DNA of 64,000 nucleotides from SIRX01 sp965214475. Lineage in GTDB: Bacteria; Actinomycetota; Rubrobacteria; Rubrobacterales; Rubrobacteraceae. How positions within the stretch are numbered: position 1 is the first letter of the stretch; every line of letters starts with the position of its first letter. Shown here piece by piece: positions 25,392-33,771 of this stretch. The stretch is taken from NCBI GenBank assembly GCA_965214475.1, contig OZ243953.1, positions 2,356,001 to 2,420,000 of the forward strand, in the 5' to 3' direction. The translations under genes were made by a program, and so were the position numbers. The notes beneath the pieces are model-generated. The model saw nothing but the letters and a program-made list of their open reading frames with translations, searched no databases and had not been told where the DNA came from.

Positions 25392-26012
25392 CTAGCTGAC
25401 TGGGTAGCTATTGGCTGACTGTGCCGGGACTAGGGAGAGAGCTTCGCTTCTCGCCTCCCGCCCGGCCTGCTGCTCGGACTCCTGTAGTTCGGACTCCCGC
25501 CGCTCGGCCTCTATGCGCTCCGTACGCTCCTGCTCGCGCTCCTCTTTTAGCTTCGCCAGTTCCGCTTCCGGATGCTCCAGCCAGTCCTTTATTTTCAACT
25601 CTATCTCGTCGCGCACCGCACGGAACCTCTCCAACATGGAGTCATAGGGCAGGCTCTCGTCGGAGCGCGGGTCCTCGAAGATCCACGAGAACCTGGCGTG
25701 TACTCCTGGGAAGGTCTTGGGACACTGCGCCTCGGCACGGGCACACACGATGGCTAGATAATTGAAACTCATCTTGCCGAGATAGATTCCTAGCTTCTTG
25801 GGATACTGCTCAGAGATATCTACTCCGACCTCCCGCATTGCCTCAACAGCACAAGGATGTACCTCGTCCGTAGGCTCTATGCCCGCACTGTAGGCCTCGA
25901 ACCTGTCGCCACCGTAATGCCTCAAGAAACCTTCAGCGATCTGGCTCCGGGCAGAGTTCTGGGTACACAAAAACAGCACCTTTTGCTTCTTGGTCTCCTC
26001 CGTCTTCTCCAT
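25392..26012 (-). CDS. arsC: Arsenate reductase (low-molecular-weight phosphatase type) with coiled-coil tail
   Basis: About 206 residues from the ATG at 26010-26012, better spaced from AAGGAGGA than the ATG at 26021. Residues 12-140 form the LMW phosphatase-type reductase: P-loop CTQNSARS, SAGIEPTDEVHPCAVEAMRE, VCARAEAQCPKTFPG and the WIFEDPRSDES Asp loop. It reduces arsenate to arsenite using its cysteine relay. After DWLEHPEAE comes an unusual Glu/Arg-rich tail of about 60 residues, probably a coiled coil, which typical ArsC lacks. Confidence 0.9.
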   Translation of the reverse strand: MEKTEETKKQKVLFLCTQNSARSQIAEGFLRHYGGDRFEAYSAGIEPTDEVHPCAVEAMREVGVDISEQYPKKLGIYLGKMSFNYLAIVCARAEAQCPKTFPGVHARFSWIFEDPRSDESLPYDSMLERFRAVRDEIELKIKDWLEHPEAELAKLKEEREQERTERIEAERRESELQESEQQAGREARSEALSLVPAQSANSYPVS

Positions 26013-26051
26013 TTTCCGCATTCCTCCTTTCCTTGATTTACGAAACCTCGA

Positions 26052-26819
26052 CTACGAAACTTCGGCGGGCTTTGGCGTTCCGCCGGCCGCGAGCTGTTCG
26101 GCGAACTCGTCGGGCAACTCGCTCTCCCGAATGCCCTCCATCGTCCTGTCAAGTTCGTACTCGATCCGCACGTACTCCACGGAGAACCCATCCTCCCCGG
26201 TCTCGACGAGGACGTAGCAGGACCTGGGGTCGCCGTCTTTTGGCTTGCCGACAGAGCCGGTGTTTACGAAACGGATGCCTTCCAACTCCCGCGTCCAGGG
26301 CTTGTGGGTGTGGCCGAAGGCGATGAGGTCCCCTTCTTTAAGCCCCGCACTCTTCGCCATCTTGGTGCAGAAGGAGTCGGGTCGGTTCTCGGTCCAGTAG
26401 AGCGTGTTCAAGGTCGGGGTGCCGTGGACGAGTACCATTTGGGGCTTCGACTTGTGGCCGCCCCGGGCCCTGAGATCCATCCTGAACGGTAACTCGCCGA
26501 GGAAATGCTTCGTTTCCGCGGAGACATGTTCCCTGGTCCAGTCGTAGCTGAGATGCGAGAGCTCTTCCTGGTGAGGGGTGTCGGCCTTGCATCCACAGTG
26601 ATCGTAGTCGGTAGCCACCGTGGAATCGTAGTTGCCAGCTATCCCGGGTATCCCACGCTCCCGGATCAGGGATACAACCTCGTTGGGCCACGGCGCGTAG
26701 CCTACTAAATCTCCTAGATGGTAGGTGGCGTCCACGTCGTCCTGGCTATCTATATCCTCCAGCACTGCCTGAAGTGCTGGCAGGTTGCCGTGTATGTCCG
26801 AGATCAGGGCATACTTCAC
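26052..26819 (-). CDS. Calcineurin-like metallophosphoesterase
   Basis: About 255 residues from a GTG with an excellent AAGGAGG site; a longer reading to 26876 lacks one. Metal-site motifs are in order: ALISDIHGNLPALQAVL, YHLGDLVGYAP, IPGIAGNYDS, VLVHGTPT and IAFGHTHKPW. This is the YfcE/DevT-like group, which acts on phosphodiesters or phosphoproteins. It lies between arsH and arsC behind its own ArsR-type operator (26831-26850), so it is part of the arsenic response; its substrate there is unknown. Confidence 0.88.
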   Translation of the reverse strand: MKYALISDIHGNLPALQAVLEDIDSQDDVDATYHLGDLVGYAPWPNEVVSLIRERGIPGIAGNYDSTVATDYDHCGCKADTPHQEELSHLSYDWTREHVSAETKHFLGELPFRMDLRARGGHKSKPQMVLVHGTPTLNTLYWTENRPDSFCTKMAKSAGLKEGDLIAFGHTHKPWTRELEGIRFVNTGSVGKPKDGDPRSCYVLVETGEDGFSVEYVRIEYELDRTMEGIRESELPDEFAEQLAAGGTPKPAEVS

Positions 26820-26830
26820 GATTTCCTCCT

Positions 26831-26850
26831 TAATCGTAGTTTGACGATTT
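26831..26850 (-). promoter_or_regulatory. ArsR-type operator upstream of the metallophosphoesterase
   Basis: An inverted repeat TAATCGT-N6-ACGATTT, nearly identical in arms and spacer length to the site at the arsR start (28192-28211). It overlaps the ribosome site of the metallophosphoesterase. A possible -10 (TATACT, minus strand) lies upstream of it. This suggests that the phosphoesterase-arsC-aquaporin part is separately controlled by the same repressor. Confidence 0.7.
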
Positions 26851-27019
26851 GCCAGCCCCAGTATACGCGCCATCATGTATCTCTTTGTTACAACGTGGTT
26901 AAATCTTTTCCGCAGGCCACAGATCCACTAGCGGCTAACGAGTGTCCCTAGAGATAACACCGACGTTCAGAGCGAACTCAAAGATAGACTTCGCACGCTT
27001 ATTTTTGGCGGCCTTATAG

Positions 27020-27739
27020 CTAACCAGCCTTGGCCTCGGCTACGGATGTTCGTCCGTGCGGTGGACGGCCATCGGCCTTACGCTCACCGTAACGATCTAC
27101 GAGGTAGTCGGCCTGGTCCCGCGTCAACAGCGTGAATTTGACGAGTTCCTCCATCACGTCAACCAGCCGATCATAATAGGGAGACGGCTTCATTCTTCCG
27201 GTCTCGTCGAACTCCTCGTAGGCCTTCGCCACTGAAGATTGGTTCGGGATGGTGATCATTCGCATCCAGCGTCCCAGAATTCGTAAGGCGTTCACGGCGT
27301 TGAATGATTGAGAGCCGCCGTTGACCTGCATAACCGCGAGTGTCCGCCCCTGGGTTGGTCGCACCCCGCCGCTCTCCAATGGAAGCCAGTCGATCTGCGA
27401 TTTGAAGATACCCGTGATGGTTCCGTGCCGCTCCGGGCTGCACCAGACGTGCCCTTCGGACCAGATCGAGGCCTCGCGCAATTCGGCGACCTTTGGGTGA
27501 TCCGGTCGGGCGTCGTCCGGCTGGGGCAAGCCGCGGGGATCGTATATCTGGGTTTCGGCCCTAAAGCCTCGGAGCAGCCGGTCGGCCTCCTCCACCAGCA
27601 ACCGACTGTAGGAACGGTCGCGCAGCGAACCGTAAAGCAGGAGTATTCGCGGGGGATGGGTCGAGGGTCGCTCGATCTCTAGCTTCTCCACAGTGGGAGG
27701 GTCTACATATTCGGGCGAAAGTGCAGGAAACTCGGACAC
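27020..27739 (-). CDS. arsH: ArsH-type NADPH-dependent FMN reductase
   Basis: 239 residues. FMN-binding GSLRDRSYSRLLVEEADRLL near 37-56, SPERHGTITGIFKSQIDWLP and LAVMQVNGGSQSFNAVNALR near 145, then the ArsH-typical MRMITIPNQSSVAKAYEEFD. ArsH oxidises trivalent organoarsenicals to less toxic pentavalent forms and reduces oxygen, quinones or azo dyes in vitro. It is 66 bp downstream of arsR on the same strand. Confidence 0.93.
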   Translation of the reverse strand: MSEFPALSPEYVDPPTVEKLEIERPSTHPPRILLLYGSLRDRSYSRLLVEEADRLLRGFRAETQIYDPRGLPQPDDARPDHPKVAELREASIWSEGHVWCSPERHGTITGIFKSQIDWLPLESGGVRPTQGRTLAVMQVNGGSQSFNAVNALRILGRWMRMITIPNQSSVAKAYEEFDETGRMKPSPYYDRLVDVMEELVKFTLLTRDQADYLVDRYGERKADGRPPHGRTSVAEAKAG

Positions 27740-27805
27740 AGATCCTCCAGGTCAATGGTGGTTTGTCGCTCTACGACGATGCTCTTGCGAAATTCTTGCC
27801 ATGCA

Positions 27806-28201
27806 CTACAAAAGAGCGTCAGAGAGTCCCTTGAACTCGGCTAAGGCTTCGCGGTCAAGGCAATAACATGTGCGAGGTCCGTCTATCGTGCCTTCGATCA
27901 GACCGGCGTCCTTCAGGACCTTCAAGTGCTGGCTGACCGTGGACTGGGCGAGCGGCAGCCTCTCCACGATATCTCCGCAGATGCAGGTGTCCACGGAGAG
28001 CAACAACTTCACGATCCGGACCCTAACCGGATGTCCAAGCGCCTTGCAGAACCCGGCGAATCTCTCCTGATCGTCCGCCAAGTCCTCGGTCTCCGCCTCC
28101 GCCGGCACCTCCACAACGGGAAGGCAATTCCCAGTCACGTCGCCTGCGGCGGAGTGTACCGCGGCGCCATCCTCTTCAACGTTGTGCTTTTTAATCGTCA
28201 T
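27806..28201 (-). CDS. arsR: ArsR-family arsenic-responsive repressor
   Basis: 131 residues. A variable N-terminal 40 residues precede the winged helix: RFAGFCKALGHPVRVRIVKL, CICGDIVERLPLAQSTVSQH and LKVLKDAGLIEGTIDGPRTC. The CICGD motif in the alpha-3 helix matches the Cys-x-Cys arsenite-binding type (ELCVCDL in classical ArsR), with another Cys in CYCL that could be a third ligand. Its start codon sits inside an operator, and TATAAT lies about 7 bases before the ATG, so the mRNA is probably leaderless. Confidence 0.93.
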   Translation of the reverse strand: MTIKKHNVEEDGAAVHSAAGDVTGNCLPVVEVPAEAETEDLADDQERFAGFCKALGHPVRVRIVKLLLSVDTCICGDIVERLPLAQSTVSQHLKVLKDAGLIEGTIDGPRTCYCLDREALAEFKGLSDALL

Positions 28202-28217
28202 TGTACGATTATATCTG
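28192..28217 (-). promoter_or_regulatory. arsR promoter and operator
   Basis: On the minus strand TATAAT begins the site and overlaps the palindrome TAATCGT-N6-ACGATTA (28192-28211), which itself covers the arsR ATG (28199-28201). Repressor binding would block both the -10 region and the start. No ribosome site is present, which fits a leaderless transcript. The -35 (TAGACG) is weak. Confidence 0.7.
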
Positions 28218-28393
28218 CTGTCCAGCCCAGGCGTCTACTAAGGCTTCCCTATCGTAGACCCAATAGTTGGACTCTTAATAACAGTCGCTATCCTGTTTAT
28301 CGTAAAGGATTCGGCGGTCTCGGTCTGGCGACGGATGATGGACTCGGTGGATCCGGAGGTGGTCGGGAGCAGACCTCGACGCTCCTATGTTTG

Positions 28394-29443
28394 TCAACTC
28401 GGGGCGATCCGCAAGTTCGCCGTGAGGGTCTGGTAGATCTCACGGGCTACGTAGCGCTTTAGGCATCGAATGATCTCACGTTTGGATTTGCCTTCCGCGG
28501 TGCGCCTGGTGACGTATCTCTGGGTACGAGGCTCGCGTCTGATACGGTTGAGGGTGGCCACGTACAATGCCCGGTTGGCCTCCCGGTTGCCATGAGGATT
28601 GAGGCGGTGACGCACTGTCTTGCCGGAGGATGCTTCTATGGGCGCCACACCACACAAGTTGGCAAAGGCTGCCTCGCTGCGTAGCCGGTCAGGATTGTCT
28701 CCGGCGACGATCATAAGCGTAGCCGCCGTATCGGGTCCCACGCCTTCGAGCGCCACGAGTTCCGGAGAAGATTCCTCCACAAGGCGTTCGATCTGCCCTT
28801 CGAGCTCCGCGATCTCTTCCGAGAGTCGTTGGTGGCGACGGCCTACGGAGCGCAGAGCAAACTTCGTCGCCACTGTTGGGTCAGCAAGTTCAGGCCTGCA
28901 CCTGAAGCGTGAAGCCTTCCGGACCAGCTTCTTTGCTGGAAGTCCACGAAGATCCGACCGGACCTGCTCCGGAGCGGTCGTCACCAACGCATGGAGCTGG
29001 TTAGCCGCCTGTGTCCTGGCCTTCACCGCCGAGCGCCGCGCCACTTTCAGGGCACGGAGCATCTCCACCTGCCCATCAGCGGCTTTCGGCTCACCAGTTG
29101 CATCGCCGGAGAGGACCGCTCGGGCGGCAGCCTCGGCGTCAGCAGCATCGTACTTACCATGCCGACGGCGGTGCTGGCGGCTTGTGCGGTTGACCTCGAC
29201 CACGCGCACACCCTGAGATCTCAAGAAGCGCGACAGTCCGGCCCCAAAACTTCCAGTTCCCTCGACCCCTACACAGGCCAATTCTCCGAGATTCAGAGCC
29301 CACTCCAGCAGCCCGCCGTAGCCGGAGAGTTCGTTCTGCACCACTGCCTCTTCGAGACGACGTCCCAGGTGGTCCAGGGCCACCCCGACGTGTACATCGG
29401 CGTGGGTGTCCACCCCAACGATGATTGACACACCCGACTCCAT
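28394..29443 (-). CDS. IS110-family transposase (DEDD)
   Basis: About 350 residues from the ATG at 29441-29443. The RuvC-like DEDD domain shows IIVGVDTHADVHVGVALD, CVGVEGTGSFGAGLSRFL and KYDAADAEAAARAVLSG. The C-terminal Transposase_20 domain shows LEGVGPDTAATLMIVAGDN, the GVAPIEASSGKTVRHR block with the catalytic Ser, and HGNREANRALYV. It is intact. It belongs to the same subgroup as the copy at 58524-59615 (both end KSKREIIRCLKRYVAREIY or nearly so) but is clearly diverged. Confidence 0.93.
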   Translation of the reverse strand: MESGVSIIVGVDTHADVHVGVALDHLGRRLEEAVVQNELSGYGGLLEWALNLGELACVGVEGTGSFGAGLSRFLRSQGVRVVEVNRTSRQHRRRHGKYDAADAEAAARAVLSGDATGEPKAADGQVEMLRALKVARRSAVKARTQAANQLHALVTTAPEQVRSDLRGLPAKKLVRKASRFRCRPELADPTVATKFALRSVGRRHQRLSEEIAELEGQIERLVEESSPELVALEGVGPDTAATLMIVAGDNPDRLRSEAAFANLCGVAPIEASSGKTVRHRLNPHGNREANRALYVATLNRIRREPRTQRYVTRRTAEGKSKREIIRCLKRYVAREIYQTLTANLRIAPS

Positions 29444-29792
29444 AATCTCTCCTTCCTCAAAGCCTGTACTCCTGGTGCGCCTGTTACAGGTCGAGAGATG
29501 GCGGACGATGCTGTGATGAGCCCTTCCGCATTCCACCGGAAGACATGCTCCTATGAGGTCACGCGCTACCCTGACCGTGGCGCCGCGACGGGCCGCCTTA
29601 CCGATCGACTGGTCTAGGTCAAGGCACGCAGTGGCCACCAAAAATACGGGTCAGATCGGTTGGCGAATCCGTCGCGTACACCATAGTCTTATTCTCACAG
29701 CCGTGAAAGGTTCACACATGCTTGTACCTCCGTTGGTAGAAGCCAGTTAGCGTCCTTAACTGAGAATAGGATAATTGCGAGAGTGCTTATAC
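29444..29792 (-). other. Non-coding end of the IS110 with conserved block (candidate bridge RNA)
   Basis: About 350 bp without a gene upstream of the transposase. The part at about 29500-29580 aligns with 59670-59750 upstream of the other IS110: both have GGCGGAC, then a GTGATGAG/GCGATGAG block, then GCTCCTAT-N-A-N-GTCAC and a following ACCC. Conserved non-coding sequence at this position is what a bridge RNA of IS110 elements would give. Confidence 0.45.
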
Positions 29793-30257
29793 CTAGTCCG
29801 CAAGTAGTGGTAGCCCGCTCGTCAATGCCGCGCTCCACTCCTCGGAGGTCAGGATTTCTGGAAGGTCGACAGGAGGGTCAGGGTAGGGAGTCTTTTCCCG
29901 CAGCGCCAGTTGCCACCAGCCCACGTTGTGCCAGGCGTCGAATTTGTAACCGACCTCTCGGTATACTCCGACGGGCTGAAATCCCACCGACTCGTGCATG
30001 CCAACGCTCGCTGGGTTGGGCAGCGCGATCCCGGCGTAAGCGTTATAGAAGCCCTGCAGGGCAAGAATGGAGAAAAGAGAAGTGTACAGGGCACGGCCAA
30101 CGCCCATACGGCGTTCGCTCTCGTGGACGTAGGCTGACACGTCGACGGACCACTGGTAGGCGCCCCTCGATCGGTGCGCGCTGGCGTATGCATAGCCCGA
30201 CACACTCCCGTGTTGATCGCAGACTAGGGGTACGGATAGTAATGGAACCATTTCCAA
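29793..30257 (-). pseudogene. Phosphinothricin-type N-acetyltransferase, N-terminally truncated
   Basis: 154 residues carrying the GNAT core: SGYAYASAHRSRGAYQWSVD, then VSAYVHESERRMGVGRALYT (the acetyl-CoA loop), GIALPNPASVGMHESVGFQP and WHNVGWWQLAL. This is the Bar/Pat group that acetylates phosphinothricin or similar amines. About 55-60 N-terminal residues of the family are absent, including the first helix and strand. The gene abuts the serine recombinase, whose arrival may have removed them. Activity is doubtful. Confidence 0.7.
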
Positions 30258-30291
30258 CGATGTTCTTTTTTCTTAACAATAGTTACAGCGT

Positions 30292-30915
30292 TCATCCGAC
30301 ATCTTCGAGCCGCTTGAGATATTTCTTGACTGTGTTGTAAGAAAGACCTGTATCCCGGCTCATGCGACCCTGCGAGAACTCCTGCTCCTTCATCCCCGCC
30401 AAGACCGGTGCCCACCGCTCGAACCCGTCCGGCCTGCCTAACACCTTTCCGCTCCTCCTCGCCCGCTCCAGCCCCGCCTTCGTCCGGTCGGAGATCCTGA
30501 GAGCTTCTTGCTGAGCGTAGTAGCTCGTCACGCCGAGGACTATATGGGCGATCAGCTCATTGTCGGTGTCCAGGAAGGGCTCAGCGTAGGACTTGAAAGA
30601 AACACCGCACTCGTCGAGCCTTTGGAGGTAAGCAATGGTTTTGCGAATGCCCTCCCTGCTGAAGCGGTCGAGGGCCCAGAACAGCAGCACGTCGAACCGG
30701 CGCCTCGCCGCGTCGGCAAACATCCGGTCGAAGTCTTTGCGCTCGCGGCGGCCTCTCGTCCCGGACTCCCGGTCCACGTACTCGGCGACGAGCTCGTGGC
30801 CTTCCCACCGTTCGCAGAACTCCCTAAGTTGAATGAGTTGATTATTCGTTTCCTGAGAGCCATCATCCTTGCTTACCCTCAAGTAAATCGCTACCCTGAT
30901 CGCTTTCGTTGCCAT
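30292..30915 (-). CDS. Serine recombinase (resolvase family)
   Basis: 207 residues. AIYLRVSKDDGSQETNNQ holds the nucleophile Ser, with DVLLFWALDRFSREGIRKTI and IVLGVTSYYAQQEALRISDR for the catalytic core and E helix. The end has a short helix-turn-helix (MSRDTGLSYNTVKKYLKRL). It differs from the recombinase at 23841-24503 and is likely part of another small mobile unit. Confidence 0.9.
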   Translation of the reverse strand: MATKAIRVAIYLRVSKDDGSQETNNQLIQLREFCERWEGHELVAEYVDRESGTRGRRERKDFDRMFADAARRRFDVLLFWALDRFSREGIRKTIAYLQRLDECGVSFKSYAEPFLDTDNELIAHIVLGVTSYYAQQEALRISDRTKAGLERARRSGKVLGRPDGFERWAPVLAGMKEQEFSQGRMSRDTGLSYNTVKKYLKRLEDVG

Positions 30916-31149
30916 TCCCGCATTCTACCCGAGCCTTTAGCAAAAAACGCCCGGTTTCTGACCGGCTGGCACCGCCGGCGCCACTCCTCTATAGTTCTCT
31001 ATAAGTGCAGACCGACCCGTAAAATCGTGGATCTCCCGAACTCTAGGTGTTGAAGGTCGTCTTCAGTAGTTTATCCACCGAAGCGGTCTTCAGGCAGCTA
31101 GAGCCCTGGCCCTCAAGAGGTCCATGCTTGCCCTAACTGCGTTGTGGGC

Positions 31150-31350
31150 CTAAGATACCCGTGTAAACATTCGGATAGAGGCGTCAACGTCAGGAAGCCG
31201 GTTAGAGTCCGGCACGGTCCCGCCACTGTAACCGGGAACCACCCCCCAAAGTAAAGTAAGAGGTCACTGCCTTCTAGAGTTCTTAGCTCTTTAGAGGTAG
31301 GAAGGCCGGGGGGAGCAAAGATCCGGGAGTCAGGATACTGGCCTGTTGCC
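31150..31350 (+). promoter_or_regulatory. Cobalamin riboswitch
   Basis: The conserved core is plain: GGAAGCCGGTTAGAGTCCGG (P3-P4 region), the B12 box GCCACTG at 31222-31228 within a CCGCCACTGTAACCGGG context, a middle GTCACTGCC/GAAGGCCGGGG arm, and the late GGGAGTCAGGATACTGGCC that closes the P5-P6 architecture. It ends about 45 bases before the start of the downstream gene on the same strand, so it should act on that gene. Such switches normally repress B12 synthesis or uptake genes when cobalamin is high. Confidence 0.9.
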
Positions 31351-31398
31351 CACTCCATGACCCCGTTGGGACGAGGATCCCACGAAGGAGGTATGTCG

Positions 31399-32706
31399 GT
31401 GAGCCAAAGAATCTCCTGCCGAGAGGATGGCAGAAAGAGAAGTATCCTGTCGGTTGTCATTCTCCTATTCGCCCTGGCGGCGGCGAGCTTGCTAGCTGCG
31501 CTAGCCTCCGTCCAGTCAGCATACGCGGCTTTTCCCGGCAAGAACGGTCAAATCGCCTTTGAGTCAAACCGGGACGGAAACTCGGAGATATATGCAATGA
31601 ACCAAAATGGCTCCGCCCAGAAGAACCTAACCAACCACCCGGCGGAAGACAACGCCCCGTCCTACTCACCGGACGGAAAGAAGATCGCCTTCACCAGCAA
31701 CCGGGATGGGGACTATGAGATCTACGTCATGAACGTAGACGGTTCGATGGTCCGCAAGGTCACTAGCAACGGCGACTTCGACTTCGGACCAACCTGGTCA
31801 CCCGATGGCAAGCGCCTGGCATTTACCAGCGATCGTGGGAAAAGCTATGACATCTACACTATCAAGACAGATGGTGAGAAGCTCAAGCGTATCACCGAAA
31901 ACGACAACTTCGACTTCTCTCCTGACTGGTCGCCGGATGGACAGAGGATCGCCTTTGAATCAACCAGGCCTCTGGGCGATGGCAACGATCAGGAGGTCTA
32001 CACGATAGACCTCTCTACCGGTAGAGTGCTAAACGTCTCCAACAACGACTTCGAGGACTATGCTCCCTCCTACTCCCCAGATGGGAAGAAGATAGCTTTT
32101 CAGACCCACCGCCCCGAGCCCGGCGGCGGAGATCCGGTCAACTTCAACATCTACACCGCCGATGCCAGCGGCAAAGCCGGCGGCCAAAACCTCAAGCGTC
32201 TAACAGGGACCTCCACCGACGACTATGCTCCGGCGTGGTCACCCGACGGCCAGCGGATAGCTTACTCGGTGGCGAAGAACCCTTCCTTTGAGTCGGTAGA
32301 GATCTTTACCATGAATGCCGCCGACGGCTCCGGTCAGCAGCGGCTGACCCGCAACCCACAGGTTTCAGACTATGGACCCGACTGGCAGCCGCTCGTTGGT
32401 GATACGCCCGGACCGAACCCCGGGCCGGGACCCAACCCAGATCGCTGCACTATAAAGGGGACGAACAAAAGCGAGATCCTGCGCGGCACAGCCCGCCGGG
32501 ATGTGATCTGCGGGTTCGGTGGAAACGACATTCTCATAGGAAAAGGTGGAAACGACATTCTAAGAGGAGGAGGTGGAAACGACATCCTCTACGGCGGGGT
32601 CGGTAGGGACATACTCCTCGGAGGAGCCGGCAACGACATCCTGTTCGGACAAGAAGGTCGGGACCGCTTGGACGGTGGGCCTGGAAGGGACATAGTTCGG
32701 CAGTGA
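31399..32706 (+). CDS. Secreted PD40/TolB-type beta-propeller with C-terminal RTX-like repeats
   Basis: About 435 residues. The GTG at 31399 is 7 bases after AAGGAGG; the ATG at 31393 is too close to that site. A signal peptide (SILSVVILLFALAAASLLAA, cleavage near AYA) leads to six or seven WD40-like PD40 repeats of the form FSPDGKKIAF-TSNRDGDYEIYVMN. A proline-rich hinge follows (about 350), and then glycine/aspartate nonapeptides (GGNDILIGKGGNDILRGGGG), the calcium-binding RTX type. It acts outside the cell. Control by the cobalamin riboswitch directly upstream is unexpected for such a protein. Confidence 0.9.
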   Translation: MSQRISCREDGRKRSILSVVILLFALAAASLLAALASVQSAYAAFPGKNGQIAFESNRDGNSEIYAMNQNGSAQKNLTNHPAEDNAPSYSPDGKKIAFTSNRDGDYEIYVMNVDGSMVRKVTSNGDFDFGPTWSPDGKRLAFTSDRGKSYDIYTIKTDGEKLKRITENDNFDFSPDWSPDGQRIAFESTRPLGDGNDQEVYTIDLSTGRVLNVSNNDFEDYAPSYSPDGKKIAFQTHRPEPGGGDPVNFNIYTADASGKAGGQNLKRLTGTSTDDYAPAWSPDGQRIAYSVAKNPSFESVEIFTMNAADGSGQQRLTRNPQVSDYGPDWQPLVGDTPGPNPGPGPNPDRCTIKGTNKSEILRGTARRDVICGFGGNDILIGKGGNDILRGGGGNDILYGGVGRDILLGGAGNDILFGQEGRDRLDGGPGRDIVRQ

Positions 32707-33011
32707 CTTGGCAGTAAGCCGACCACGCAAGGTACGCTCCCGCCCGTCGATACAAGCTAATCTGAATCTTGGGGTCCGAGTATTGCTGGAACGGTTTCAC
32801 CCGCTAAGCCGAACAAGTAGTAGAAAGACCGTATTTGCCTGTTATCAGAAGCTTTCAGCGGCAGTTCCCAGTTATGCGGGTAACATCAGCGCATTATCAG
32901 CAACTCAGGCTGAAATCACTTCGAGAATGCTGATTATCAGAACCTATTGGCAGTAAAATGCCACCAAAACACTGCAACTTTCCTTAGCGTGTTTTTTCGG
33001 TCGAATAGTAC
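32707..33011 (+). other. Intergenic region, nothing clear
   Basis: About 300 bp between convergent genes. It has three spaced TTATCAG words (near 32840, 32898 and 32935) and no coding frame. No strong terminator hairpin was found. Confidence 0.5.
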
Positions 33012-33365
33012 TCAGAGGCCGTAGAGGGCGGTGTAGAACTGAATGCGCCCCCCGGTGAATTGTGGATCCGTAGGATCGAGCAACAACGACTCCATACACG
33101 GCGCGAGCCGGTAGCCAGAACGCTCGTCCCAATCCAGAAACTCGAAGGCGTACGCCCCTCGGCACCAGACCTGGACGTAACGTATTTTGTAATCGAGCCT
33201 CTCTGCCAGTGCTTCTTCCGTAACGCCCGCATCACCGGAATCGGCGATGGCCCGAAACAGGCCGGCCTTCAAGCCGATGTCTGCGATCCACGCCGCCTGG
33301 TTGCCCATGAGGTAACCGAACAGCTTCTGCCACTGGGCTTGCTTGGCATCGCTTTGTGTTGTCAC
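33012..33365 (-). pseudogene. SAM-dependent methyltransferase, N-terminal fragment
   Basis: About 118 residues from a GTG at 33363-33365 with AAAGGAAA upstream. It covers the helical dimerisation/winged part of a class I methyltransferase (KLFGYLMGNQAAWIADIGLK, LFRAIADSGDAGVTEEALAE, then DWDERSGYRLAPCMESLLLD). The frame stops at LYGL, before the Rossmann domain with its SAM motif, so no catalysis is possible. It is the last gene of a seven-gene leftward series. Confidence 0.7.
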
Positions 33366-33426
33366 GTCGTTTCCTTTCTTTTCGCTCATTGGCTACTACG
33401 GTGCTTGAGTGATCTGTACTCGCCGC

Positions 33427-33732
33427 TCACCTCTCTGTCCGGCGATCTCGATGTTTTGGCTGACTGTTTGCCCGCGTCAGGTACACGACCTCCGAGCCGC
33501 ACGATGGGCACCGATATACCCCATCCGGTAAGCGGCGCGTCTCTGGGTGCCCGCACTTGCAGGGGTGCTCTCCTTTGGCATCGGGGAGTTTCCTTATCTG
33601 GTGGAGGGTGTTGAAGAAGCCGTAGCTGATCACTTCTTCGCATCCTGTGCAGCGGGCCAGAGAGGCATTGACCATGAGCACCTCTCCGCGCTCGCAATAG
33701 GGACAAGAAAGAGGATGGTAGTCGTAGTTCAT
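33427..33732 (-). CDS. Small protein with two zinc-ribbon motifs
   Basis: 101 residues with AAGGAGG upstream. Four CxxC-type pairs are visible: CPYCERGE, RCTGCEEV, CKCGHPE and YRCPSCGSEV, enough for two zinc ribbons. A charged tail follows. The N-terminus MNYDYHPLSCPYC is shared with the 39-residue gene at 35256-35375. The function is unknown; nucleic-acid binding is possible. Confidence 0.75.
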   Translation of the reverse strand: MNYDYHPLSCPYCERGEVLMVNASLARCTGCEEVISYGFFNTLHQIRKLPDAKGEHPCKCGHPETRRLPDGVYRCPSCGSEVVYLTRANSQPKHRDRRTER

Positions 33733-33771
33733 TGTTTTTACCTCCTTGCATCGCGTCCTGGTTCTTTACAG

